45,350 nt of DNA from Bacteroidaceae bacterium (GCA_017617805.1 JAFZVN010000091.1:1-45350), one strand, 5' to 3'. Positions 10,067-18,930 are shown, numbered from the stretch's first letter. Numbers and translations are program-made. The notes: generated from the sequence alone by a model not told the origin.

Positions 10067-10853
10067 ACTGCCATTCACTCTCGTAGCTCTTCACCTTCAG
10101 GAGTGTCTGGTCAACGACCACATACTCAGAGAGACCCTGACGGTCTGCCCCATGATGCCAGTCGTAGGTGTAACCAAGACGTGTCCAAGGCAGTGGGCTG
10201 TCATCCTCGAAAGCTGCTGACACATTGTAGCGGAACCACTCACGGAAGTTGGTGTCACCCACCTTGTAGTTCTCGTCTGCCCATGCTGGGAACTCGATAC
10301 CTGCTGTGGTGGTGTCAATGCTTGGGTCAGAAGCTGGACGGAAGATGCCGTTCACGTCTGCATAGAACTGAACCATGATGTTGTAGGTGCAATCTGGGCT
10401 GAGACCATACATCTGAATCATACGCATGTGAGCAGCCACACTGTCAAGACCTTCAAATGCCTCTTTCTTGGTGAGCCATTCGCCAGGAATCGTTACCCAA
10501 GTACCCATTTCACGGTCAATCTTGTAAGTGCCTTCCTGTCCGAAGAAACGCTGCAGACGGCTGGAGTCCACGAGTGTCACGAGCAGCACCATGTCCTTGC
10601 CATCGATGGTAGCCCATTCTTCATTGGGGGTTCCCTTCTTGATAGGCATGAGGGTAGTGCTCATCTTGCTTTCGTCGAGTTCGCGAGCATCATCGATGGC
10701 TGCCTTGAGGTCAGCCTCCAATGCCTCCGTGTCCTCATACCAAGGAATGGAATCTGTGTTACTTACGTTGACATCAACTTTCACGTTACCTCCTCTGCAG
10801 GCAGTCATGAAGACAGCCGCTGCCACGAGGGCAAATGTAAATAGCTTTTTCAT
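10044..10853 (-). CDS. Putative lipoprotein, unknown function
   Basis: 269 residues starting with a lipoprotein signal (MKKLFTFALVAAAVFMTAC); the lipobox cysteine is residue 19. The mature protein begins with a short variable linker (NVKVDVNVSNTDSIPW) and continues as a soluble acidic domain with many aromatic residues. I do not recognise the domain. Its end overlaps the end of miaA. No binding or catalytic motif is visible. Confidence 0.75.
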   Translation of the reverse strand: MKKLFTFALVAAAVFMTACRGGNVKVDVNVSNTDSIPWYEDTEALEADLKAAIDDARELDESKMSTTLMPIKKGTPNEEWATIDGKDMVLLVTLVDSSRLQRFFGQEGTYKIDREMGTWVTIPGEWLTKKEAFEGLDSVAAHMRMIQMYGLSPDCTYNIMVQFYADVNGIFRPASDPSIDTTTAGIEFPAWADENYKVGDTNFREWFRYNVSAAFEDDSPLPWTRLGYTYDWHHGADRQGLSEYVVVDQTLLKVKSYESEWQFIQNLCK

Positions 10854-10914
10854 AATTGAATTTGTTTTGAGTTATTTATAATGTATATAGTAATTTACTC
10901 TAATCTCTAAACTG

Positions 10915-11559
10915 TCAAAGTTCGTTGTCTCCTAATTTCTCTAAGGGCTGCTTGGTCAGTTTGCTCCAAGTTTCCTTTTTAACAACATCTTCGAACGCAT
11001 TGTCCTTGATGGTTTGGCGCTTCCACGTCAGGTAGTTCTCGCTCACAGTGGTTATCTCACCTGAGTTTCGTATCAGTTCTGTGCTTTCCTTGCCAATCAG
11101 GTAGAAATCGCCATTCTGGTAGCGATAGGTGTATCTGGTCATGTCTGTACTCCAACCGCCTGCACTGGCGAAGAATTCTGTGTCGATGTTCAAAGTGCCC
11201 CGTTCTGTGATTTCGATGTCCACATCCACGCTGGAATATTCACTGTCGGGTTCAAACAATTCCTCGTACTGCTTCCACAGCTTATGGTTCCCGTCTTCCT
11301 GACCGAAATAGATGGCGAGAATATACGGATTGAAGTTGTATTCATAGCCGTCATCACGGGTCTTCATGTTTTCCTTGAAGTTGGGCTTTGCCAACACCAC
11401 AAGGTCTTTGATGCCGTCCTTGTTCAGGTCGCCAATAGCCTCTTTGTGTTCCCAACCTTCAGGCACAATCTGTTCGACAGATGCTCCCTGTTGTTTCAAT
11501 GTCTGTGCATTCATGCTGATGGCACAAAGGCACAAGATGATGGACATGAGATGTTTCAT
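10915..11559 (-). CDS. Secreted protein with an FG-GAP/VCBS-like repeat
   Basis: 214 residues when started at the ATG at 11559, which gives the clean signal peptide MKHLMSIILCLCAISMNAQ; further upstream starts would place nine polar residues before it. A segment IGDLNKDGIKDLVVLAKP near residues 44-61 is the calcium-loop pattern (DxNxDGxxD) of FG-GAP/VCBS repeats, common in secreted Bacteroidota proteins. The start lies one base after the stop of the YARHG-domain gene, so the two form a translationally coupled pair. Function unknown. Confidence 0.75.
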   Translation of the reverse strand: MKHLMSIILCLCAISMNAQTLKQQGASVEQIVPEGWEHKEAIGDLNKDGIKDLVVLAKPNFKENMKTRDDGYEYNFNPYILAIYFGQEDGNHKLWKQYEELFEPDSEYSSVDVDIEITERGTLNIDTEFFASAGGWSTDMTRYTYRYQNGDFYLIGKESTELIRNSGEITTVSENYLTWKRQTIKDNAFEDVVKKETWSKLTKQPLEKLGDNEL

Positions 11560-11560
11560 A

Positions 11561-12517
11561 TTATGGTTCGTTTGCGTATTCATCATGATTAGGATTCTCC
11601 TCTTCGGCTTTGATGAGTTCCACGTTCAGTTGCTCGATGAAGGAGAGTTTGATATTGTCGTTTGATGCAGCTGGTTTGTACCAAGGCTCTTTGCCGAAAT
11701 ATTCTTGTAAGTCCTTCGATTGGAAACGGTAGCCATTTCTTGCCATGATGGCGTTGCGCATGAGACGAAGTGTGGATTTCTTGTAACTGCGGAAGAACTT
11801 GCAAGTGAGCAAAGTGTTTGTTGCATAGTCAAAGCGTCCCACATTCGGATTGGATTCCTTCAGTCGGATATTGAAACCACTGCGTTCCCAATCAGTAAAA
11901 AACTCACCTGTCTGGATGGAATAGACGTGGATGCCATCGTAAGTAGGGACTACTTCCCAAACGCCATCAAATTCTGTGCCACTGTCTTCGATTTGGATGT
12001 AACCTGTCGCTCTTCCATTGAAAGAGACAACACGGTAGGGGATTTTCATGCCATTCACTGTGATATGATTGTTACCACAGGTCACATGAGCGCTGCCATC
12101 TTCAGATGTATATTCTCCGATGACTTGCTGTTTCCATCTGTCTTGAGTCACTTGTTCATAGTGCATCGCAAATTTCTTGGTGTTCTCCATCAGCGCCACC
12201 AACTGGTTCTTGCCGTTGTAGAATCCGATAACATCCCAGCCATCTTTCTTGATGTGCTTGGCTGTCATTCCGTAATATTCGTTTACGCAGTCGTTCGTAC
12301 CGTCTGTCACCTTGTAGGTTTCCGTTTTACCAGCTACAGGCACCAGCACACATTCATGTTCCTCGCCTTCATCCATCGCGTTCATCAAGATTTTTCCACC
12401 TCCGATGTTCTCGGCTGAGTACTGAATCGAGCCGTTATACCACTCATTTCCTGCAATTTGTGCCTGTATCGTGACAGCCACGCACAGACACAGCATCATC
12501 GTTGATAAAGTTTTCAT
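11561..12517 (-). CDS. Secreted YARHG-domain protein
   Basis: 318 residues from the ATG at 12517, which gives the signal peptide MKTLSTMMLCLCVAVTIQAQ. The C-terminal 80 residues carry a YARHG-type domain: LRLMRNAIMARNGYRFQSKD, then LQEYFGKEPWYKP. This domain occurs in extracellular or periplasmic proteins and may bind peptidoglycan or another envelope component. The central part is unrecognised. First gene of the pair with the FG-GAP-like protein, with a TACCTTTG element about 50 bases upstream. Confidence 0.8.
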   Translation of the reverse strand: MKTLSTMMLCLCVAVTIQAQIAGNEWYNGSIQYSAENIGGGKILMNAMDEGEEHECVLVPVAGKTETYKVTDGTNDCVNEYYGMTAKHIKKDGWDVIGFYNGKNQLVALMENTKKFAMHYEQVTQDRWKQQVIGEYTSEDGSAHVTCGNNHITVNGMKIPYRVVSFNGRATGYIQIEDSGTEFDGVWEVVPTYDGIHVYSIQTGEFFTDWERSGFNIRLKESNPNVGRFDYATNTLLTCKFFRSYKKSTLRLMRNAIMARNGYRFQSKDLQEYFGKEPWYKPAASNDNIKLSFIEQLNVELIKAEEENPNHDEYANEP

Positions 12518-12568
12518 TATCTTTAGGTCTTTAATGGTTGGTGAAGTAGTAAATTGAAATTGATATTG

Positions 12569-12576
12569 CAAAGGTA
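12569..12576 (-). promoter_or_regulatory. -7 promoter element for the YARHG gene pair
   Basis: TACCTTTG on the minus strand, an exact TAnnTTTG match, about 52 bases before the ATG at 12517. Confidence 0.65.
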
Positions 12577-12616
12577 CGACTTTTATATAAAAAGTGACGC
12601 ACGAAATGGAAAAAAG

Positions 12617-13366
12617 TTATCGATTCCAGAACTCCCAAGAGGCAATTGCCTGTAAATGTAACATTTCGAGTCCGTTTTTCACTGTGGCACCTTGTGCGGC
12701 CCCTCGTTTCATGAAAAGGGTTTCAAGGGGATTATACACGAGGTCGTAAAGGAGGTGATGCGCATTCATGGCTTCGTAGGGGAGGGTAGGGCATTCGTCC
12801 ACATGGGGGAACATACCCACAGGAGAACAATTCACAATCACTTCATATTCCTTCAAAAGCGATGGCGTTACCTCTTCATACGTAATTACTCCCTCACGAG
12901 CAGAACGGCTCACAAACAGCGTTTCCATCCCCAATTTCTCAGCCAAGCCATAACGGATGGCCTTCGAAGCACCACCTGTGCCCAAGATGAGGGCTTTCTG
13001 ATGATGCGGCTTTAATAATGGTTTGATGCTCTCCACAAACCCAATCACATCGCTATTATAGCCCGTCAAGTGTGGTTGACAGTTGACAGTTGACAGTTGA
13101 CATCTCACCACATTCACCGCTCCAATGGCTTTCGCCTCCTCGCTGATCTCATCCAAATACTGCATTACCTGCTGCTTATAAGGAATAGTCACGTTCAAAC
13201 CCTTCAGCTCAGGGTTGTTCTTGATGATGTTGGGAAACTCCTCGATGGATGGAATCTCGAAGTTCAGATACTGGGCATCAATCACTTCCTTTTCGAATTT
13301 CTCCGTGAAGAATTTGCGAGAGAAGGAATGTCCCAATGGGTAACCAATAAGTCCGTAAGTGGTCAT
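12617..13366 (-). CDS. aroE: Shikimate dehydrogenase (NADP+), with a repeat-derived insertion
   Basis: Reduces 3-dehydroshikimate to shikimate in the chorismate pathway. LIGYPLGHSFSRKFF at the N-terminus binds shikimate, NVTIPYKQQVM near residue 60 holds the catalytic lysine, GTGGASKAIRYGL near residue 129 is the nucleotide loop, and the C-terminal GLEMLHLQA matches the family. The segment CQLSTVNCQPH, just before LTGYNSDVIGF, is encoded by four tandem copies of a 7-nt repeat that also occurs between genes; homologues usually have a short variable loop here, so the insertion is probably tolerated. The length, 249, is slightly short but complete. Confidence 0.93.
   Translation of the reverse strand: MTTYGLIGYPLGHSFSRKFFTEKFEKEVIDAQYLNFEIPSIEEFPNIIKNNPELKGLNVTIPYKQQVMQYLDEISEEAKAIGAVNVVRCQLSTVNCQPHLTGYNSDVIGFVESIKPLLKPHHQKALILGTGGASKAIRYGLAEKLGMETLFVSRSAREGVITYEEVTPSLLKEYEVIVNCSPVGMFPHVDECPTLPYEAMNAHHLLYDLVYNPLETLFMKRGAAQGATVKNGLEMLHLQAIASWEFWNR
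13075..13102. repeat. Four tandem copies of GTTGACA inside aroE
   Basis: Four perfect 7-nt units in the aroE reading frame. Seven is not a multiple of three, so gain or loss of one unit would shift the frame. The same unit lies intergenically at 2311-2342. Confidence 0.85.
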
Positions 13367-13399
13367 TAAAGTTTACAGTTTAGAGTTTACAGATTACAG

Positions 13400-14140
13400 C
13401 TATTTCTGGGCTGTGTAGAGGATGCACATGCCAAAGGCTAAGCGTTTGAAGTTCACGTTGTGGAATCCTGCCTGTTGGATGATGGCTTGCATACGTTCCG
13501 CTTGGGGCACTGCATCCATTGTGGCTGGCAGGTAGGAATAAGCGGTTTTGTCTTTCGAGAAGAGTTTGCCAAGCACAGGCATCACGCACTTCTTATAGAG
13601 CCAGAAGAGTTGCTTCATGGGAAAGGAGATGGGTGTGCAGAGGTCAATGACAGAGAGGTGCCCATGCTCATTCAGCACACGATGCATCTCTCTCAGACAC
13701 TCATCAAGGTTCTGAAAGTTGCGCAGAGCAAAGGCTGAGATGACAGCATCGAAGGAATCATTCGCAAAGGACATCTTCGCACAGTCCTCTTTCTGGAAGG
13801 TGATGGTGTTGGTAAGTCCCTGTTTTTCCACTTTCTCACGACCAATCGCCATCATTCCCTCGCTGATGTCAATGCCCACAATCCTGCTGGCTTTCAGCTT
13901 GTCATAAGCAAGGATAGCGAAGTCGCCAGTGCCTGTGGCAATGTCGAGGACGCTATCCGTGCTTTGTCTGTTCTTGAGCAGAAAGTCAATGGCGTTGTTT
14001 CTCCAAATTTTGTCCACGCCAAAACTGAGGGTGTGGTTCAGCGTGTCGTAAGAGTGGGCGATGTTGTCAAACATCTGCTCCACCTGTTCACGCTTGCTGC
14101 CCTCCTCGCCGTACGGCTTGATCTGCTCCTGTTCGTACAT
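13400..14140 (-). CDS. menG: Demethylmenaquinone methyltransferase (UbiE/MenG family)
   Basis: SAM-dependent C-methylation that finishes menaquinone synthesis. MFDNIAHSYDTLNHTLSFG near the N-terminus is the UbiE signature, VLDIATGTGDFAILAYDKL is SAM motif I, and VISAFALRNFQNLDECLREM is the second signature. Bacteroidales use menaquinone, so menG fits better than ubiE. I start at the ATG at 14140 (MYEQEQIKPYGEEG); the extra upstream codons are read through a repetitive AATTGAAGAATTG stretch and look non-native. The gene is 246 residues and lies between purC and aroE. Confidence 0.92.
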   Translation of the reverse strand: MYEQEQIKPYGEEGSKREQVEQMFDNIAHSYDTLNHTLSFGVDKIWRNNAIDFLLKNRQSTDSVLDIATGTGDFAILAYDKLKASRIVGIDISEGMMAIGREKVEKQGLTNTITFQKEDCAKMSFANDSFDAVISAFALRNFQNLDECLREMHRVLNEHGHLSVIDLCTPISFPMKQLFWLYKKCVMPVLGKLFSKDKTAYSYLPATMDAVPQAERMQAIIQQAGFHNVNFKRLAFGMCILYTAQK

Positions 14141-14262
14141 GTTGAAGAATTGAAAAATTGAAGAATTGAAAAATTGAAGTCTGGGCAAACAAACCGCATG
14201 GCACTTCAATCCTTCAATTGACTAACGTCGAGCTAAAGGTTCTTCAATTCTTTAATTTTTAT
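14141..14262. repeat. AATTGAAGAATTG repeats flanking a GAGCTAAAGGTT element
   Basis: Between menG and purC the DNA is mostly AATTGAARAATTG words in both orientations, with the 12-base element GAGCTAAAGGTT at 14230-14241. The same element flanked by similar words is seen at 22759-22770, 22800-22811 and, inverted, 24522-24533. Confidence 0.6.
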
Positions 14263-15199
14263 TCAAGTAATTTAATACGTTTTTCTCGATACGCTTGGCG
14301 ATGTCTTCATTGCCCTCAGCCTTCACGAACTTCTCACCAATGATGTGTTCATACAGCTCGATGTAGCGGTCAGAAACCGATTCTGCATATTCGTCTGTGA
14401 TTTCGGGCATCACCTGTCCTGGCTGGTTCATGAAGTTGTGGTCGATAAGCCACTGGCGCACGAACTCCTTCGAGAGCTGCTTCTGAGGTTCTCCTTTGGC
14501 AAATTTCTCCTCGTAGCCCTCTGCATAGAAGTAACGGCTGGAGTCAGGCGTGTGAACCTCATCGATGAGATACACCTTGCCATCGCGCTTGCCAAACTCA
14601 TACTTCGTATCCACGAGGATAAGTCCCTTCTCCGCAGCGATCTTGGTGCCGAGGTCGAAGAGGGCGCGAGTGTATTTCTCCATCACCTCATAGTCCTCCT
14701 TGCTCACGAGACCCTGTGCGATGATTTCTTCCTTCGAGATGTTCTCGTCGTGACCCTCGTCTGCTTTAGTGGTAGGGGTGATGATGGGCTCTGGGAACTT
14801 CTGGTTCTCCTTCATACCCTCAGGCAGGGTAATGCCGCAAAGCGTGCGGTTGCCAGCCTTGTATTCACGCCAAGCAGAGCCTGTCAGGTAACCACGGATA
14901 ATCATCTCCACACGGAAGCCTTCACACTTCAGGCCGACCGTCACCATTGGGTCGGGAGTGGCGAGTTTCCAGTTGGGCACGATGTCTGCCGATGCATCGA
15001 GGAACTTCGCTGCAATCTGGTTCAGCACCTGACCTTTGAAGGGGATGCCCTTTGGCAGCACGACGTCAAAGGCGGAGATGCGGTCTGTAGCGACCATCAC
15101 CATTAGATCATCATTGATGTTATACACGTCACGGACTTTGCCGTGATACACTTCCTTCTGACCAGGGAAGTTGAAATCAGTCCTTGTTAAAGAGTTCAT
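14252..15199 (-). CDS. purC: Phosphoribosylaminoimidazole-succinocarboxamide synthase
   Basis: Condenses CAIR with aspartate to SAICAR in purine synthesis. [20 protein letters not shown] near residue 17 is the ATP-binding beginning, [20 protein letters not shown] is the PROSITE-like PurC region, and [20 protein letters not shown] and HTPDSSRYF hold the catalytic and aspartate-binding residues. At 315 residues it belongs to the longer form found in Bacteroidota and yeast rather than the 237-residue E. coli form. Lies just downstream of phoH with a 29-base gap. Confidence 0.94.
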   Translation of the reverse strand: MNSLTRTDFNFPGQKEVYHGKVRDVYNINDDLMVMVATDRISAFDVVLPKGIPFKGQVLNQIAAKFLDASADIVPNWKLATPDPMVTVGLKCEGFRVEMIIRGYLTGSAWREYKAGNRTLCGITLPEGMKENQKFPEPIITPTTKADEGHDENISKEEIIAQGLVSKEDYEVMEKYTRALFDLGTKIAAEKGLILVDTKYEFGKRDGKVYLIDEVHTPDSSRYFYAEGYEEKFAKGEPQKQLSKEFVRQWLIDHNFMNQPGQVMPEITDEYAESVSDRYIELYEHIIGEKFVKAEGNEDIAKRIEKNVLNYLNKN

Positions 15200-15228
15200 A
15201 AGTCTATTTACTATTTTACGATTTACAA

Positions 15229-16215
15229 TTACAATTTATTTTCTTCCCTGTTCTCATTGAAAAGGGGATACTTCTTTTCGCTCTCATACTGGTGGTAAGC
15301 ATTCACGATTCTTGTCACCAACTTGTGGCGCACAATGTCCCGTTCGTCCATCTCTACAAAGGCGATGCCTTTCACGTCCTTCAACACCTCTTTTGCCTCC
15401 TTCAGACCGCTCTTCACGTTGCGGGGCAGGTCTATCTGTGTCAAGTCGCCTGTGATGATCATCTTTGTGTTTTGTCCCATACGGGTGAGGAACATCTTGA
15501 TTTGCTGAGTGGTCGTGTTCTGGGCCTCGTCAAGGATGACCACCGCATCGTTTAGTGTCCTGCCTCGCATGAAGGCCAATGGAGCAATCTGAATGACGTT
15601 CTGCTCCATGTATTCCGTCAGTTTCTGTGCTGGAATCATGTCCTGCAGCGCATCGTAGAGCGGTTGCAGATAGGGGTCAATCTTTTCCCTCATGTCGCCT
15701 GGCAGGAAACCCAATTTCTCACCTGCTTCCACAGCAGGACGGCACAGGATGATTTTCCTGATTTCCTTGTTTTTCAAAGCTCTCACAGCCAAAGCAATCG
15801 ACACATACGTCTTACCCGATCCTGCAGGGCCGATAGCGAAGAGCATGTCGTTCTCGCGATAGGCATCCACCAGCGTCTTCTGATTCTCCGATCTTGCAGC
15901 GATGGCTTTGCCCGTTACGCTGTAGCAGATGGCGTTTCCGTCAGCTGCATGACCGTTGGGCACCTCTCCCTTCACGATTTGCAGAATGGCCTCCTCGTTC
16001 AGCGAGTTGTACTTGGCGCAGTGTTCCTGCATCTTCTGGATGTTCTCCTCGAAGGCACACATCTCCTCCTCATCGCCCATCACCTTGATGATGTTGCCAC
16101 GAGCCACAATTCTCAGCTTCGGATACAGCGCCTTGATCATCTGCAGATGCACATTTTGTACACCATAGAACGTCACGAGGTCGATGTCCTCCAGAACTAT
16201 CATTTTCTCAATCAT
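15229..16215 (-). CDS. phoH: PhoH family ATPase
   Basis: P-loop ATPase/helicase-like protein implicated in RNA metabolism. An N-terminal KH-like region is followed by the Walker A motif [11 protein letters not shown] near residue 133, Walker [12 protein letters not shown] near residue 224 and the sensor segment [13 protein letters not shown] near residue 255. Length 328 is normal. The ATG at 16215 lies only a few bases downstream of a TAACTTTG element, so transcription may begin at or next to the start codon; the internal ATG at 16203 would give [14 protein letters not shown]. Followed by purC on the same strand. Confidence 0.9.
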   Translation of the reverse strand: MIEKMIVLEDIDLVTFYGVQNVHLQMIKALYPKLRIVARGNIIKVMGDEEEMCAFEENIQKMQEHCAKYNSLNEEAILQIVKGEVPNGHAADGNAICYSVTGKAIAARSENQKTLVDAYRENDMLFAIGPAGSGKTYVSIALAVRALKNKEIRKIILCRPAVEAGEKLGFLPGDMREKIDPYLQPLYDALQDMIPAQKLTEYMEQNVIQIAPLAFMRGRTLNDAVVILDEAQNTTTQQIKMFLTRMGQNTKMIITGDLTQIDLPRNVKSGLKEAKEVLKDVKGIAFVEMDERDIVRHKLVTRIVNAYHQYESEKKYPLFNENREENKL

Positions 16216-16219
16216 GGTG

Positions 16220-16227
16220 CAAAGTTA
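16220..16227 (-). promoter_or_regulatory. -7 promoter element very close to the phoH start
   Basis: TAACTTTG on the minus strand ends four bases before the phoH ATG. With the usual -11 to -4 placement of the TAnnTTTG element, the transcript would have almost no leader. Confidence 0.55.
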
Positions 16228-16343
16228 CGATTAAGTGAGAGAAAAAACAAATTTATTTGAGTTTTTCCGAGCGTGAGTAACTTCGAGTGAAACTCAACGG
16301 TACGATTATGTGAGAGAAAAAACAAATAAATCGGGAAAAAACA

Positions 16344-16775
16344 CTACTCGTCCTCCTCGTCTTCGTCTTCGTCATCAAAATCAAAGTCGAAGTCACCGAA
16401 AAATGCTGGCTGGATGAACTCGTCGAGGTCTCGCCGTTCCTTTTTCGTGGGACGACCCGTGCCTCGTGCTCTGCCTACGAAGCCGCTGATGCGGTTCATC
16501 TCCAAGAGTTCGAGTTGGTCGGGAGCTGTCACGTTTTCAAGCACTTCCGGAACAAGTTTGGCACCTACACGGTTCTGGATAGCTTTGAGCACACGGAAAG
16601 CGTAGGTGATGGGAGGCTTGCGCACCTCGATGATGTCGCCCTCCTTAATCATCTTGGAGGCTTTCTGCTTGACACCCGCTATGGTGATACGCCCGTTCTT
16701 GCAGGCGTCGGCAGCAATGGTGCGGGTCTTGAAGATACGGGCTGCCCAGAGCCATTTGTCGAGTCTTGCTTCCAT
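16344..16775 (-). CDS. S4-domain RNA-binding protein (HslR-like)
   Basis: 143 residues. The N-terminal 60 residues are an S4 domain (MEARLDKWLWAARIFKTRT, GRITIAGVKQKASKMIKEGD) like E. coli HslR (Hsp15), which binds free 50S subunits carrying nascent chains and helps recycle stalled complexes. The last 15 residues are almost all aspartate or glutamate. It lies 28 bases downstream of pth, so both may come from one mRNA concerned with stalled translation: Pth frees peptidyl-tRNA and HslR-like proteins handle split 50S subunits. Confidence 0.85.
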   Translation of the reverse strand: MEARLDKWLWAARIFKTRTIAADACKNGRITIAGVKQKASKMIKEGDIIEVRKPPITYAFRVLKAIQNRVGAKLVPEVLENVTAPDQLELLEMNRISGFVGRARGTGRPTKKERRDLDEFIQPAFFGDFDFDFDDEDEDEEDE

Positions 16776-16803
16776 CTTATTGGGTGCTATTGATTATGTA
16801 CAG

Positions 16804-17367
16804 TTATTTTTTGTTGTATTGGTTCATCGTGCGGTCAAGTCCCTGGAGACAGAAACTCTTGATCATCTCGCCTACGTAGTCAAGTTTCTCCTCGATGAGC
16901 TTGTTGTCCTCATCGCTGAACTGTCCTAACACGAAATCGATTTGCGTGCCATGTGGAAAATCGTTGCCAATGCCGAACTTGATGCGGGCATAGTTCTGGG
17001 TCATCATGCACGACTCGATGTTCTTCAGTCCGTTGTGTCCTCCTGCACCTCCATTGCCACGCATACGGATTTTACCCACAGGCAAGCTGAGGTCATCGAC
17101 CAAGATAAGTATGTTCTCCACAGGAATCTTCTCCTGCTGTGCCCAGTAACGAACGGCTTGACCAGAGAGATTCATGTAGGTGGAGGGCTTGAGGAGGGTG
17201 AGTTCGGCGTTTTTCACACGTGTTTTGCTGACAAAGCCATAACGCTTGTCCATCCATTCCGCACCCTGTTTCTTGGCAAAGGCGTCAATAAGTCGGAATC
17301 CGATGTTGTGGCGGGTTCCTTGGTATTCGCTGCCGATATTGCCAAGTCCAACGATAAGATATTTCAT
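16804..17367 (-). CDS. pth: Peptidyl-tRNA hydrolase
   Basis: Hydrolyses peptidyl-tRNA released prematurely from ribosomes. [20 protein letters not shown] carries the catalytic histidine and asparagine region, [13 protein letters not shown] and [14 protein letters not shown] hold further active-site residues, and [18 protein letters not shown] is the substrate-binding loop. I use the ATG at 17367 because it gives the canonical N-terminus and 187 residues; an upstream ATG at 17421 would add 18 unrelated residues. Located between rplY and the S4-domain gene on the same strand. Confidence 0.94.
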   Translation of the reverse strand: MKYLIVGLGNIGSEYQGTRHNIGFRLIDAFAKKQGAEWMDKRYGFVSKTRVKNAELTLLKPSTYMNLSGQAVRYWAQQEKIPVENILILVDDLSLPVGKIRMRGNGGAGGHNGLKNIESCMMTQNYARIKFGIGNDFPHGTQIDFVLGQFSDEDNKLIEEKLDYVGEMIKSFCLQGLDRTMNQYNKK

Positions 17368-17437
17368 GCTATTGTCTTCCGTTTCGGTTTTGCGGTGTAG
17401 CAACCAATTGAATAGCCACATCTTCTTAATAAATGAA

Positions 17438-17477
17438 GAGAGTGTACCAAGGGTCTGATGACCGCCGATACACCCTC
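17438..17477 (-). terminator. Possible terminator or attenuator after rplY
   Basis: On the minus strand GAGGGTGTA and TACACTCTC can pair over nine positions (one G-U) around a loop of about 22 bases. No strong U-tract follows, so it may only reduce readthrough into pth. Confidence 0.35.
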
Positions 17478-17499
17478 ATAGGTTGATTTCAATGTGAAA

Positions 17500-18102
17500 T
17501 TACTCAGCTGATTCAGCCTCAGCAGCTGCGGCACGTGCGGCACGAGTCATGCGAACGGCGCAAACAACCACTTCCTTCGAGGTGATGATTTCGAGACCTT
17601 CGTAAGAGAGTTCGCCCACCTTCATGGCCTTACCCAGTGCAAGGTTGGTCACGTCAATGTCGAGTGTGTCAGGGAACTGAGTGTAGAGAGCCTTGACAGC
17701 GAGCTTGCGCACGTTGAGGGTGAGCTTACCACCGGCACGTACACCTTCTGCAAGACCATTGAGCTTCACAGGAATCTCGAACACAACTGGCTTGTCCTCG
17801 GTGATCTGGTAGAAGTCAACGTGAACAGGACGGTCAGTCACGAAGTCACACTGAAGTGCCTTCAGGATTGCCTTCACGGGCTTGCCATCCACATTCAGAT
17901 TAACGATGTACACGTTAGGCGTGTAGAGCAGCTTTGCAAGCTCTTTCTCTGAAACCTTGATTGACTTGGCTACGGGAAGACCCTTCTCGTCCTTCTCCAC
18001 ACCATAGAACACTGCAGGAATCTGACCTGCGCGGCGAAGCTCCTTGCTTGCCTTCTTGCCATACTCTGTGCGAGTCTGTGCATTGATTGTGATTTCTTTC
18101 AT
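17500..18102 (-). CDS. rplY: 50S ribosomal protein L25, CTC-type
   Basis: Binds 5S rRNA in the central protuberance. Residues 1-95 are the L25 domain (TRTEYGKKASKELRRAGQIP near the start) and residues 100-185 are the TL5/CTC C-terminal domain (IPVKLNGLAEGVRAGGKLTL, DTLDIDVTNLALGKAM). The tail is alanine- and glutamate-rich. Length 200 fits the two-domain form. It sits upstream of pth, an arrangement common in many bacteria. An exact TACCTTTG element lies 134 bases upstream with a leader that can form hairpins. Confidence 0.95.
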   Translation of the reverse strand: MKEITINAQTRTEYGKKASKELRRAGQIPAVFYGVEKDEKGLPVAKSIKVSEKELAKLLYTPNVYIVNLNVDGKPVKAILKALQCDFVTDRPVHVDFYQITEDKPVVFEIPVKLNGLAEGVRAGGKLTLNVRKLAVKALYTQFPDTLDIDVTNLALGKAMKVGELSYEGLEIITSKEVVVCAVRMTRAARAAAAEAESAE

Positions 18103-18235
18103 TGTTGAAATGTTTTGTGTTACTATAAATTAAGTCTTTTGGAGGAGTCAAACTCCCCACTATTGCGCTTAATTCGCCATCACACGAAGACCCTCCAAAC
18201 AAGGGAGGGCTAAGGTGTTGCCCAAAAAAGCGGCA
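18103..18235 (-). promoter_or_regulatory. rplY 5' leader with two hairpins
   Basis: Downstream of the promoter the minus strand can form CCCTCC-N7-GGAGGG (18191-18209) and GGAGT-TTG-ACTCC (18136-18148). The first resembles the C/G-rich palindromic repeats seen elsewhere in this window, so part of this leader may be a repeat rather than an autoregulatory site. Confidence 0.35.
18189..18211. repeat. C/G-rich palindromic repeat, rplY leader copy
   Basis: ACCCTCC-AAACAA-GGGAGGG. Same design as the copies at 22665-22691, 24294-24320 and 24744-24770: a C-rich arm, a short A-rich centre and a G-rich arm ending in GGAGGG. Confidence 0.5.
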
Positions 18236-18243
18236 CAAAGGTA
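18236..18243 (-). promoter_or_regulatory. -7 promoter element for rplY
   Basis: TACCTTTG on the minus strand, exact match to TAnnTTTG; the predicted leader is about 130 bases. Confidence 0.65.
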
Positions 18244-18355
18244 CGACTTTTGCGGAAATCCACAAAAGTTTTACCCGTTTTTTTCTGTTTCGAGGAATGA
18301 ATAGATGACTTTACCCGTCCATTTGGAACGGGCAAAGCCCTCTTTTCATGTGTTT

Positions 18356-18775
18356 TTAGAAGATGTCCTTCACCTTGTCGAGGAAGCTCTTCTTCTCAGT
18401 TTTCTCCTCTTCTTCAGCTGTAGCTGCGGCTGGTTCAGCTGCTACTGCCTGAGCTGGTGCTTCAGCCTCCTGAACAGCCTCTTGGGCTGCTGTCTGCTGT
18501 GCGCGGAGTTCAGCTACTGAGATTGTACCTTTTGCCACACCGAGTGCGCGATTCAATGCATCAACGAACTTTTCATAATCCTCTTTATATAAGAACAGCT
18601 TGTGCTTCTCAAATACAAAGCGAGGGTTGTCTATTGTACCCTCATTGATTTTCTTACTCTCCGTTATGGCAATGTACTTATCACCGTTTCTGCTCTGCTT
18701 CACATCAAAATAGTAGATGCGCTTGCCAGCCTTGATACCTTCTGAGTAGATCAAGTCTTTTTCTGTCTCACCCAT
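18356..18775 (-). CDS. PUR-family (DUF3276) nucleic-acid-binding protein
   Basis: 139 residues. Residues 1-90 (LIYSEGIKAGKRIYYFDVKQ, GDKYIAITESKKI, FVFEKHKLFLYKEDYEKFVD) match the bacterial PUR-alpha-like family, DUF3276, found widely in Bacteroidota; PUR domains bind single-stranded DNA or RNA. Residues 100-128 form an alanine/glutamate/proline-rich linker and the last ten residues are a basic amphipathic helix (SFLDKVKDIF). Single gene, facing nusB across a 284-base gap. The domain call is firm; the nucleic acid target is unknown. Confidence 0.85.
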   Translation of the reverse strand: MGETEKDLIYSEGIKAGKRIYYFDVKQSRNGDKYIAITESKKINEGTIDNPRFVFEKHKLFLYKEDYEKFVDALNRALGVAKGTISVAELRAQQTAAQEAVQEAEAPAQAVAAEPAAATAEEEEKTEKKSFLDKVKDIF

Positions 18776-18922
18776 AAAAAATCTTTGTTATTAAATTTAT
18801 CTGATTTGAAAATCTGCTACAAAATTGTCGTTTTTTTTTGGTTTACACAAGAAAAATGGCCGTTTTTTTCACTTTCGAGCAATCATTCACATAAAAAAGC
18901 CTCGTTTTTCAAAGAAAATCAC

Positions 18923-18930
18923 TAAATTTG
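18923..18930 (+). promoter_or_regulatory. -7 promoter element for the nusB-yajC block
   Basis: TAAATTTG on the plus strand, about 130 bases before nusB. The long A/T-rich leader between them has no recognised riboswitch. Confidence 0.6.
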
